Under the pieces are notes generated by a model. The model did no database searches and was not told the DNA's origin. It saw only the letters and a program-made list of their open reading frames with translations. A stretch of 64,000 nt of DNA from Lachnospiraceae bacterium. Its GTDB lineage: Bacteria > Bacillota > Clostridia > Lachnospirales > Lachnospiraceae. The stretch covers positions 43,017-107,016 of the forward strand of contig JAFZQU010000024.1 in NCBI GenBank assembly GCA_017620255.1, given 5' to 3'. A program made the translations under genes and the position numbers. Within the stretch, counting starts at the first letter, position 1, and each line of letters opens with the position of its first letter. Below, piece by piece: positions 36,924-44,233 of this stretch.

Positions 36924-39056
36924 TTACCCTTTCTGTTTCTCCCATTTCATGCCTTTATCCATCGTAAACTGCCGTGTTTCGTCAAGCGGCATCGGTTTGC
37001 CGAAATAATATCCCTGCGCCTTTTCACAGCCGATCTCTTTCAGGAACCGGAAATGCTCCTCCGTCTCCACGCCTTCACAAAGCGGCAGAAGGTTCATGCT
37101 CCTTGCACCTTCTATGATATAGGTCATGAGCGTGGCCGTCTTGGGATTGTGATCGTAACTGCGCAGGAAGACCATATCGAGCTTCAGGACATCGAAACTG
37201 TACTCCGCGAGCGTGTTGAGCGAGGAATAACCGCTTCCGAAATCATCCAGCCAGATCTGGTATCCGAGCTCCCGCATCTTGTTGCACTCTTCCTTGATAT
37301 GCCCGAAATCGTCGTTCAGCGTGCTCTCCGTGATCTCAAGATCGAGCATGTTGCGGGGAACGTTATATTTCTTCCGCGTTTCCTCGACGATCCCGAAGAT
37401 GTCGCATAATTCAAAATCAAGTCTGGAGAAATTGACGGATGCCGGAACGATCGGCTCCCCGCTCTCCAGAATACGCTTATAATCCCTGCATACCCGCTCG
37501 ACCACATAGGTGTCGATCCTGTGGATCAGGTGGAACTGCTCGAGCGTATCAATGAAATCCGCCGGGGAAAGGATCCCGAAACGCGGGTCGATCCAGCGTA
37601 CGAGCGCCTCATACCCGCAGATCTCACCCGTTTTCACACGAACGACCGGCTGATAATAGATCTTGATATATTCGTTCTCGAGTGCCTCATCGAGATGGTC
37701 GATGACGTACTGCTGTCTCCTTAACTTCTCTCTGAGCATCTCATCATAGATGCAGTAGAACTTGTCATGCCTGTTTTTGATGCTGTTGCAGGCAAGTCTC
37801 GCATGATCGCATGCGAGGCCGATCTCTGCCATCTTATCGTCAATATAGTAGATCCCGGCCTTGATCCGGACGCTCTTTGTCGCATCCTTGGAATGGAGCA
37901 TCTTCCGGTATACGGCTTCGACCATCGTAAGCACGCTGTCCCTGTCCGCATGGATGCAGACGACAAAATGATCGTCGGAAAAACGCGCGGCGATGCCATC
38001 ACCGAATTCTTCGCGGATGATCTTGGCAAGATCACATAAGAGCTCATCGCCTAACTTAAACCCGTTGCGTTCGTTAAACAGTTTGAAATTGGGTATGTCA
38101 AAATGAACGATCGCCGTTTCATTCCTTCTGCCGGCCGGCGAAGAGATCTGTTTCTGCACCCGGTTATAGAAGAACGACATATTGAAAAGGCCGGTGAGCG
38201 GATCCGTCTCCTGGTTGCCCGATAAGATCTCCGCCTCGGCATAGGAATTTCTGTTCCTGTTCAGGAATTCGTTCCGGTCCACATCCACGATGTAGACATA
38301 GAAATAACTCTTTCCGTCATCGCCGTGCAGCAGATGGCCGAAATCCTCGATGTATTTCGTCTCTCCCTGCTTTGTGAGGATCCTGTATCTGACGTAATCA
38401 TGCCTCTTTTCGCCAAAAACGGTCTGCGCCTGGATCTGGTTTTCGACCTTCTGCAGATCATCCGGATGCACCATCCCGTGAAAGGAATTGCCTGTCAGTT
38501 CCCTGAATTCCACCAGGGTTTCACAGCCGTAAAGCTTTACGACATTGTCTTCGGCAAACAGGATCTCCTCGTTGCCGCCGCTTTCGTATATGAAAAAGCC
38601 GCCGGGAAGCCCTGTCGGGATCAGTCCCTGCGTGTATTTTTGCAGACAGTCGCGAAGATATGCATAGCGCAGCCTTTTTTCTTCTTTGGCAAAGTGTGTC
38701 TCCCTGCTCTGTAAATTCTCCTGTGCATAGCTGAAGTTCGCATCGGAAAACTGGCTGCTCGTTAAGTCGAATACATAGGAACCGACGGCATTATAACAGT
38801 GCACGTTTCCATCCGGCAGCATTTCGCCGTATACTTCCCCGCCGAAGATATCCTGCGCAAGAAAAGCCGTGATCGAACACTGTCCGAGCGCGGGGTTATC
38901 AGCGCTCCACCGATCCCGCATGCGCGGCGCACAGGTGAAGGCACACCAGGTCTTTTTCAGCGCATCATACAGATCGGCAGGCGTCCTGATCCCCGGAAAA
39001 CAGTCGGTTACGGCTTGTACAGATGCTTTTTTATTCTCATAAAAATCACGGCGCAT
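36924..39056 (-). CDS. YunG-like domain fused to PAS, degenerate GGDEF and EAL c-di-GMP phosphodiesterase
   Basis: A 710-residue cytosolic protein. The ATG at 39056 is 8 bases after GGAGG; an upstream GTG lies inside that site. Residues about 25-112 resemble the YunG family: WSADNPALGQC with Cys60, GNVHCYNAVGSYVFDLTSSQF with His86 and Asp97, a papain-like triad. Then a PAS-like domain (about 142-262). The GGDEF domain (about 277-440) has RFSDDHF in place of the catalytic motif, so it should not make c-di-GMP. The EAL domain (about 448-697) is intact: YEALVRW, SVNFSRLDF, LEITES, LDDFGSGYSSL, LKLD and CEGVETEE. It heads the operon with the response regulator and kinase, tying c-di-GMP turnover to sugar sensing. 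Confidence 0.85.
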   Translation of the reverse strand: MRRDFYENKKASVQAVTDCFPGIRTPADLYDALKKTWCAFTCAPRMRDRWSADNPALGQCSITAFLAQDIFGGEVYGEMLPDGNVHCYNAVGSYVFDLTSSQFSDANFSYAQENLQSRETHFAKEEKRLRYAYLRDCLQKYTQGLIPTGLPGGFFIYESGGNEEILFAEDNVVKLYGCETLVEFRELTGNSFHGMVHPDDLQKVENQIQAQTVFGEKRHDYVRYRILTKQGETKYIEDFGHLLHGDDGKSYFYVYIVDVDRNEFLNRNRNSYAEAEILSGNQETDPLTGLFNMSFFYNRVQKQISSPAGRRNETAIVHFDIPNFKLFNERNGFKLGDELLCDLAKIIREEFGDGIAARFSDDHFVVCIHADRDSVLTMVEAVYRKMLHSKDATKSVRIKAGIYYIDDKMAEIGLACDHARLACNSIKNRHDKFYCIYDEMLREKLRRQQYVIDHLDEALENEYIKIYYQPVVRVKTGEICGYEALVRWIDPRFGILSPADFIDTLEQFHLIHRIDTYVVERVCRDYKRILESGEPIVPASVNFSRLDFELCDIFGIVEETRKKYNVPRNMLDLEITESTLNDDFGHIKEECNKMRELGYQIWLDDFGSGYSSLNTLAEYSFDVLKLDMVFLRSYDHNPKTATLMTYIIEGARSMNLLPLCEGVETEEHFRFLKEIGCEKAQGYYFGKPMPLDETRQFTMDKGMKWEKQKG

Positions 39057-39091
39057 ACTTTTCACCTCCGTTTTGCAGTCTCACTGACCCT

Positions 39092-39120
39092 ATTATATTA
39101 CGAGGTGATGTTTCCGTAAA
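39092..39120 (-). promoter_or_regulatory. Promoter of the YunG-EAL/regulator/kinase operon
   Basis: Minus-strand TTTACG (39115-39120) and TATAAT (39092-39097) are separated by 17 bases, 36 bases before the ATG at 39056. Confidence 0.6.
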
Positions 39121-39127
39121 CGGCAAT

Positions 39128-39610
39128 TTATTCGCTCTTTTTCATCTCTGCCCTGTACTGTTCCAGGGCACGGTTCATTTTCTCGTTTTCCGCCTTCTCC
39201 CGGAGCCTGCTAATCAGAACCCCCAGCGCGGAACAGACCGCAAAGGATACGATAAAGCCCACCCATGCCAAAGGGTCCTGCAGCGGAAACCATTGAAAAG
39301 CTATCACAAAGATAACGATAAAGACCGTGACCGTTAAGAAAAACAAAATATTCCGTTTCAACATGGACATAGTCCTGATCCATCTGTCTGTCAGCAGAAC
39401 ACTCCGGCATACACTGATGAGCAGGGACAGTACAAACAGTTCGGCAAGCGTTCCCGTGGAAAAAGCACCGCGTCCGTATGCGAACAGAGACGAGTAGCCG
39501 TTTGCGGCATCTCCGAGTATCAGATTCAGCAGCAAAAAGATCACCACGATCACTCCGTAGGTCGTAAATACTGCACCGGTCGTATGAAAAAGTGTTTTGT
39601 TTTCTTCCAT
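39128..39610 (-). CDS. DUF3021 membrane protein, probable partner of the LytTR regulator
   Basis: A 160-residue protein with four hydrophobic segments (about 15-33, 58-72, 86-106, 112-132) and a charged C-terminal helix (REKAENEKMNRALEQYRAEM), typical of DUF3021. In streptococci, LytTR regulators encoded with small membrane proteins are held inactive by them. It starts two bases after the LytTR gene stop. The inhibitor role is inferred from this context. Confidence 0.82.
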   Translation of the reverse strand: MEENKTLFHTTGAVFTTYGVIVVIFLLLNLILGDAANGYSSLFAYGRGAFSTGTLAELFVLSLLISVCRSVLLTDRWIRTMSMLKRNILFFLTVTVFIVIFVIAFQWFPLQDPLAWVGFIVSFAVCSALGVLISRLREKAENEKMNRALEQYRAEMKKSE

Positions 39611-39612
39611 TA

Positions 39613-40053
39613 CTATTTTACCCCCAGTCTCTTTCTCAGTTCGTCCGAATACATTCTGGATACAACGATCTGTTCCCCGTTTTGAAGGGTCACGCGGATC
39701 TTCCGGTTGATATCTGCCTTAAGGCTTTTGACTTTCCTGAGATTTAAGATGCTCTGTTTGCTGATCCTTATAAAGCCCGCTTCCGGAAGCTGCTGTTCGA
39801 ATTCATACAGCTTCAGATTGGATTCATAAGTCTCATCCGCCGTATATACAAAGGTGTTCCGATCAACCGCTTCCACATACAGGATCTGATTGGCATCAAG
39901 CAGCACCGTTTCCTCCCCGCGCTTCACGGGAACCTGCATACCGACCATGCGCATCAGGGACACGATCCTCTCTATTTCAGGCGTTAAGGCAGGGGCCGTG
40001 ACCACAACCCCCACCTCCGGATATTTTTCATTTACATCGATCTCAATCTTCAT
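39613..40053 (-). CDS. LytTR-domain DNA-binding regulator
   Basis: A 146-residue regulator without a receiver domain. The LytTR domain covers about residues 45-145: ETVLLDANQILYVEAVDRNTFVY, FIRISKQSILNLRKVKSLKAD and a C-terminal VVSRMYSDELRKRLGV. LytTR proteins bind two short direct repeats about 21-22 bases apart, a pattern seen upstream of this operon. It belongs to a four-gene operon with an ABC exporter and DUF3021. Confidence 0.92.
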   Translation of the reverse strand: MKIEIDVNEKYPEVGVVVTAPALTPEIERIVSLMRMVGMQVPVKRGEETVLLDANQILYVEAVDRNTFVYTADETYESNLKLYEFEQQLPEAGFIRISKQSILNLRKVKSLKADINRKIRVTLQNGEQIVVSRMYSDELRKRLGVK

Positions 40054-40077
40054 TTATTCCATCCTTTATGGTTTCCT

Positions 40078-40773
40078 CTACGCAAGGCCCTTTCTGCGGT
40101 ATGCAAAAGCAAACAGCAGGACGCACAAAAGTGCGTTCACCAGCAGGATCGTTATGCCGTTTGCGTAGAAGCCCCTGAAAGTCATTTCATCAAACAAGAC
40201 CATCAGCTGCTGCGTATAAACGACCGTTGCAAACTTTTTGATCCTGTCATTGAACAGGGACAGCATCGGGGCAAAAGACAGGATCATCATAAACGGCATG
40301 ACGATCGAAGTCGCCATCATCTGATTTTTCGAAAAGATACCGATGCTGGCGCCGGCTATCACTGATATTATAAACCCTGTTCCCATGATCAGCAAAAAGA
40401 ACGGGATCTTTTCAGCTGGCAATGTGGTTGACATAACGCATGCGCCCAGCATGCAGATCATCCAGATATGGATCCCGATGCCGCATAAATACTGCCATGG
40501 CCGGATATCCGCCATCGTTAAGACCCGCAGTGTGTTTTTCTCTTTTTCTTCCGCGATCACGGACGCCGTTGCGGTGAGTGGTGCCATCCCGATATACATC
40601 ACCGCAAAGAGCTTCGTGAAGAAAAATGTGGGCATGCCGTCGATCTTTACCGCGTTTTCCATCAGGACCGTCATAAACGGAAACAGGATAAACTGGATCA
40701 GGATCGTTTTGTTCTTCAGTGTATCTTTCAGTTGTTTTTTGATGATCACGATCATATTGCTCATTTTATGCAT
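40078..40773 (-). CDS. ABC-2 type transporter permease
   Basis: A 231-residue membrane protein with about six hydrophobic segments in the ABC-2 arrangement (LIQFILFPFMTVLMENA, GMAPLTATASVIAEEKEKNTL, IWMICMLGACVMST, LIMGTGFIISVIAGASIGIF, and a C-terminal LLVNALLCVLLFAFAY). The EEKEKNTLRVL segment is typical of ABC-2 permeases. Its start overlaps the ATPase gene by 8 bases. The exported substrate is unknown. Confidence 0.87.
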   Translation of the reverse strand: MHKMSNMIVIIKKQLKDTLKNKTILIQFILFPFMTVLMENAVKIDGMPTFFFTKLFAVMYIGMAPLTATASVIAEEKEKNTLRVLTMADIRPWQYLCGIGIHIWMICMLGACVMSTTLPAEKIPFFLLIMGTGFIISVIAGASIGIFSKNQMMATSIVMPFMMILSFAPMLSLFNDRIKKFATVVYTQQLMVLFDEMTFRGFYANGITILLVNALLCVLLFAFAYRRKGLA

Positions 40774-41614
40774 CCTCCTGCAAATTTTTACCCGTCAGTT
40801 CCAAAAAGACGCTCTCCAGCGTCGGCTCCGTGGAATGTATGGTCTCCACCTTTTCGTTTCGCAGCAGCTTACAGATCTCTTCCGCGTCCTTCCCGCCGCG
40901 CTCATAAACAGCATCCCTGCCGTCCGCTAGGTGGATCAGGATCCGCTTCTGGTGATCATACCTTCTGCAGATCTCTTCCGGTTTACCCGCTTCCACGATC
41001 GTCCCCTGATGTAAAAGCACGATCCGGTCGCACAGCCTGTAGGCTTCTTCCATATTATGGGTAGTCAGGAAAATCGTGGCTCCGCTTTTCTTTTTTTCCA
41101 GAATGAATCTGTGGATCCCTTTCATCGTCTGCGGATCGAGGCCGGCCGTCGGCTCATCCAGAAAGATCAGCTCCGGCTCATGCATGAACGCTCTCGCAAG
41201 CTGCAGTCTGGCACGCATGCCTTTGGAAAGGTCCGATGCAGGCCTTTTTGCGGCATCCGTTAGCCCCACTTCACGGAGTGCACTAAGCGCCCGCTCTCTT
41301 GATATCCCGTAGAGATCCGCAAACATGCCCAGGTTATCGATGCAGGAAAACCTCTCATACAGTCCGAAGTTATCCATCATGATACCGAAATGCTTTTTAT
41401 CTTTCCCCGATAAAGCCTGCGGATCCATCCCCATGACCCGGATATTTCCGCCATCAGGTGCGATCTGTCCGGTCAGGATCCTGATCAGTGTTGTTTTTCC
41501 GGCGCCTGACGGACCGAGCAGGCCGAAAATGCTGCCCCTTGCCGCCTCAAAGCCGATGTCTTTAAGCACCTCATGCGCCCCGAAACTCTTTTTCACGTTT
41601 TTGCACTTTATCAT
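40766..41614 (-). CDS. ABC transporter ATPase
   Basis: A 282-residue ATPase. Walker A is GLLGPSGAGKTTLIRI, Walker B is LIFLDEPTAGLDP and the switch histidine is in TTHNMEEA. The signature is LSKGMRARLQLARAF, with Lys where LSGG has Gly, as in many drug or bacteriocin exporters. It is the first gene of the LytTR operon and pairs with the ABC-2 permease. Confidence 0.92.
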   Translation of the reverse strand: MIKCKNVKKSFGAHEVLKDIGFEAARGSIFGLLGPSGAGKTTLIRILTGQIAPDGGNIRVMGMDPQALSGKDKKHFGIMMDNFGLYERFSCIDNLGMFADLYGISRERALSALREVGLTDAAKRPASDLSKGMRARLQLARAFMHEPELIFLDEPTAGLDPQTMKGIHRFILEKKKSGATIFLTTHNMEEAYRLCDRIVLLHQGTIVEAGKPEEICRRYDHQKRILIHLADGRDAVYERGGKDAEEICKLLRNEKVETIHSTEPTLESVFLELTGKNLQEDA

Positions 41615-41646
41615 CTCTTTTACTCCTTTCGATGACCTTTAAGCGC

Positions 41647-41718
41647 AAAATAACAGAAACCGCATGCGCCTGCAACGGGCTGCGACGTAAGTTGCCGTTT
41701 CCCCGACATAAGTTGCCG
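41647..41718 (-). promoter_or_regulatory. Promoter of the LytTR operon with two 21-bp-spaced direct repeats
   Basis: Minus-strand TTGCAG (41670-41675) and TATTTT (41647-41652) are separated by 17 bases. Just upstream, GACGTAAGTTGCCG (41684-41697) and GACATAAGTTGCCG (41705-41718) are direct repeats with 13 of 14 matches and a 21-base period. This is the spacing at which LytTR dimers bind. Autoregulation by the LytTR protein of this operon is a reasonable inference. Confidence 0.6.
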
Positions 41719-41859
41719 GAACAGACATTTTTTTAATTTTCAGACTCTGTCTTTGGATATGGATAGGCCTGTTCTTAGAGAGGGAAAATCCAGTTTTTTT
41801 GAGTTTTCTTTTGCATGTTGATACAGAGCGAACCGTCTGTCATTCGCATAAATACTTCT

Positions 41860-42134
41860 TCATAGAAATACATTATTCTTCATTTGTATAGGCTTGGGCT
41901 GTACATATTCCGGAGATGAAACATGTTGAATTGGCTGCGTTTGGCCAGTCGCCTGCTTTGATACAGGCACAGGAGCAGGAACCGGCATTACTTGTGGTGT
42001 TGTTTCCGTTGTTGAATTTTGAGTAGGGGCCTCCGTTGGTGCAGTCACGTTGTTTAATGGTGTAGTCTGGGCACTAATAAATCATCTTCGTCTATATTGA
42101 TATCAAAATCAAAATCGTCATTCTGATTTGGCAT
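41860..42134 (-). pseudogene. Small acidic and Pro/Thr-rich gene broken by a frameshift
   Basis: An ATG at 42134 with an AGGGG site encodes MPNQNDDFDFDINIDEDD, then runs to a stop at 42054. A second frame continues from about 42077 as SAQTTPLNNVTAPTEAPTQN, ending with PKPIQMKNNVFL at 41860. A single-base change near 42080 would join them into about 90 residues. The region is AT-richer than its neighbours. I recognise no family; it may be the truncated 5' part of a longer gene. The rest of the surrounding gap, 41719-41859, shows only T-rich sequence. Confidence 0.45.
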
Positions 42135-42176
42135 GTTTTTCCCCTTTGCTTGTATTCACTAAAACAAAACCGCCGT

Positions 42177-42959
42177 TTATTCTTCGTCTTCCTCTTCTTC
42201 GTTCTCATCCTCATCAAAACCTTCGTATTTGCTGATGATGATACGTTCCCTGTGCGGGTTCTCTTCAAAAGCGAACGCACAGATTAGCGCGACGAGTGCA
42301 CCGTGCGGCTTGCAGGAACCGCCTTCGATGACGCCGATCGTTGTGGCGGATTCACCGTTTAAGCGGATATAGGCAAAATCAGGATCCACATCAAATGCGA
42401 TCGTATGCAGATCCGCGTACTTAAGGATGTGCGGCTTGCGTCCGGAGAAGATGACCTTATTGTCCGTGACAAGAAAGCCTTTCTTGCCGGCGGAGAAAAT
42501 ACCGCTGTTTGCATAGAACAAAGCCTGATCGTCCGCTTCCAGCGCGCCTTTAATGGCACGGTGGATAAAAGCATCCATCTTATCAGCCCTGTGTCCTTCA
42601 TGGCAGACCCCCGTGATATTGCCGAGTTCCCGCCTGATATATTTGATGATCGCTTCCGATGTACCGAGCTCATTGATGCAGTACACGAACGTACTGAGCA
42701 TCTCTTTGCCCTCGCTCCCCTTCGCCAGGGATTTATAGTCTATACGGTATTCGAACCATTCCGTTTTTGTGAAGCCTTCACCGGTATGGGCCTTCTTTGC
42801 AACGGGATCTTCGGATACTTCTTCTGTTCTCTCTTCTGCGACATCTTCTGTCGTAAATTCGGAATCACAGGATGCGCAGCGCAAAATGTTGGGCCTGTCC
42901 GTGCTCTCCAGCTTTGCTCCGCAGTTCGGGCATTTGTTCATCTCCACGATCTTCTTCAT
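42177..42959 (-). CDS. Zinc-ribbon protein of unknown function
   Basis: About 260 residues. The start at 42959 is chosen because the zinc ribbon begins there: NKCPNCGAKL with a second pair in LRCASCDSEF. A charged linker follows (about residues 40-65). The C-terminal part (YANSGIFSAGKKGFLVTDNK, SGRKPHILKYADLHTIAFD) resembles a PH-like domain of the kind found in bacterial YcxB-like proteins. The end is a run of acidic residues (DEDENEEEEDEE). No membrane segment. Function cannot be assigned. Confidence 0.72.
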   Translation of the reverse strand: MKKIVEMNKCPNCGAKLESTDRPNILRCASCDSEFTTEDVAEERTEEVSEDPVAKKAHTGEGFTKTEWFEYRIDYKSLAKGSEGKEMLSTFVYCINELGTSEAIIKYIRRELGNITGVCHEGHRADKMDAFIHRAIKGALEADDQALFYANSGIFSAGKKGFLVTDNKVIFSGRKPHILKYADLHTIAFDVDPDFAYIRLNGESATTIGVIEGGSCKPHGALVALICAFAFEENPHRERIIISKYEGFDEDENEEEEDEE

Positions 42960-43056
42960 AATCCTACCGGTCCTTTCGTACTTTCTATTTTTCATTTTAA
43001 AAGAAGTGCCCGCGGAACGCAAGCGTATGCACGTAGCATTCTCTTACAAATTTCTC

Positions 43057-43085
43057 TGTCACAAAAGCATCATCCATGCTATAAT
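43057..43085 (+). promoter_or_regulatory. Promoter of tRNA-Val
   Basis: TGCTATAAT (TATAAT at 43080-43085) is an extended -10 about 29 bases before the tRNA. The hexamer at the -35 position, TGTCAC (43057-43062), matches poorly. Confidence 0.45.
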
Positions 43086-43113
43086 GACCTGGTAAAGCCT
43101 TGTTGAAGGCGGC

Positions 43114-43186
43114 GGGGCCATAGCTCAGCTGGGAGAGCATTCGCTTGACGTGCGAAAGGTCATGGGTTCGAGCCCCCTTGGTCCCA
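43114..43186 (+). tRNA. tRNA-Val (anticodon GAC)
   Basis: 73 bases forming a full cloverleaf: acceptor GGGGCCA with TGGTCCC, D-arm GCTC/GAGC, anticodon stem TTCGC/GCGAA around TTGACGT (anticodon GAC), and TTCGAGC in the T-loop. Discriminator base A; CCA is not encoded. The T-stem ATGGG/CCCCT has one mismatch. It stands alone on the plus strand in a gap between degraded genes. Confidence 0.95.
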
Positions 43187-43214
43187 TCTGTTCCGAAAGA
43201 TTTTCACAACGCAT

Positions 43215-43257
43215 AAAAATACACGTAGCCATCATGGACAGCTGCGTGTATTTTTTT
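43215..43257 (+). terminator. Terminator of tRNA-Val
   Basis: An 11-base stem with one wobble (43219-43229 with 43241-43251) is followed by a run of T to 43257. It lies about 30 bases after the tRNA. Confidence 0.8.
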
Positions 43258-43297
43258 ATCCTGTCAGCCCCCATCTAAAGAGAGCCGCAGATGTTTA

Positions 43298-43429
43298 TCA
43301 ATCGGATAATCCCATCGCGATCTGGTTGAGGGTTTCCGACATAGCGCTCAGTTCTTCGATATTGGCGTTGATCTCCTCCATCGCTGCGCCCTGTGATGCA
43401 ATGTTCTCGTTGATACCAACCGTCTTCTT
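43298..43429 (-). pseudogene. Remnant of a methyl-accepting chemotaxis protein (C-terminal 43 codons)
   Basis: The minus strand reads KKTVGINENIASQGAAMEEI, NANIEELSAMSETLNQIAMG and LSD before a TGA at 43298. This is the distal coiled-coil of a chemoreceptor signalling domain. Upstream in the same frame is a TAA within an AT-rich stretch (about 43440-43470), and no receptor body is present. It is a decayed fragment, probably left by deletion or rearrangement. No chemotaxis genes are nearby. Confidence 0.65.
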
Positions 43430-43484
43430 TACAATGAAAATGCATAAAAATTAAATAATAAATCTTAATTCCTGTTCACTATGA

Positions 43485-44192
43485 TCAGGCCGGGCGGGCA
43501 AGATAGAATCCCTGGAAAAGATCCATTCCGAGATCCACCAGATACTCAAACTCTTCTTTCTCTTCCACGCCTTCTGCGACCACAAGGATATCCTTCGAAT
43601 GGAATTCCTCTACCAGACGGGCAATATTGTCCTGCTTTTCGGGATCATGATCGATCCCGGCGATCAGTTCGCGGTCGATCTTGACGATATCCGGTTTCAT
43701 GACATCGACCCTTTCCATGTCATTGATCCCGCTGCCAAAATCATCCGCTGCCAGAAGGTTGTCCATGGACCTGACCGATCTGCATTTCTCCTTCCAGATC
43801 TCATAAGAGAAATACGGATATTCAAGATTCTCGACGATCATCCTGCCGCGGATACTGTCACCGAAGTATTCCCAGAAGACGTCTGACTCATCCTGTCTTA
43901 AACAGTCATTGGGGAACGAATTCACGGAAACCCTTTCCTCGTAGCCGCGCAGAGTATAAGCCTGCATCGCGCCGAACAGGGTTGCCACTTCCAGGACGTG
44001 CAGATTGTCCGCATCCATATACTCATTGATGAGTTCCATGACTGTCCTGTCCGTCGGACGCATGAGTGCCTCCCAGGCGTAGATCGTCTTTCCGTCCGGC
44101 CGGAAAATAGGCTGAAAGACGTAGTTTATGGACAATTCTCCGAGCGCATCGAGTATTTCTTTGTCTAAAGGTAAATGATCATAATAAATCAT
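43485..44192 (-). CDS. Stand-alone EAL-domain c-di-GMP phosphodiesterase
   Basis: A 235-residue protein consisting only of an EAL domain. Key residues are present: YAWEALMRP, VSVNSFP, VENLEY, LAADDFGSG, IVKIDREL, VVAEGVEEKEE and FQGFYLARP. It should hydrolyse c-di-GMP to pGpG. It is the last gene of the minus-strand run, 41 bases after glgA. It is the second EAL protein of the window. Confidence 0.87.
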   Translation of the reverse strand: MIYYDHLPLDKEILDALGELSINYVFQPIFRPDGKTIYAWEALMRPTDRTVMELINEYMDADNLHVLEVATLFGAMQAYTLRGYEERVSVNSFPNDCLRQDESDVFWEYFGDSIRGRMIVENLEYPYFSYEIWKEKCRSVRSMDNLLAADDFGSGINDMERVDVMKPDIVKIDRELIAGIDHDPEKQDNIARLVEEFHSKDILVVAEGVEEKEEFEYLVDLGMDLFQGFYLARPA

Positions 44193-44233
44193 GCAATCAC
44201 CCTTCGTTTCTTTGTGCTTATACGGTTTCCCGG

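Noticed and set aside
43114..43186. tRNA-Val as an attachment site with a flanking direct repeat
   Set aside because: I found no second copy of the tRNA 3' end nearby, so an island boundary cannot be supported.
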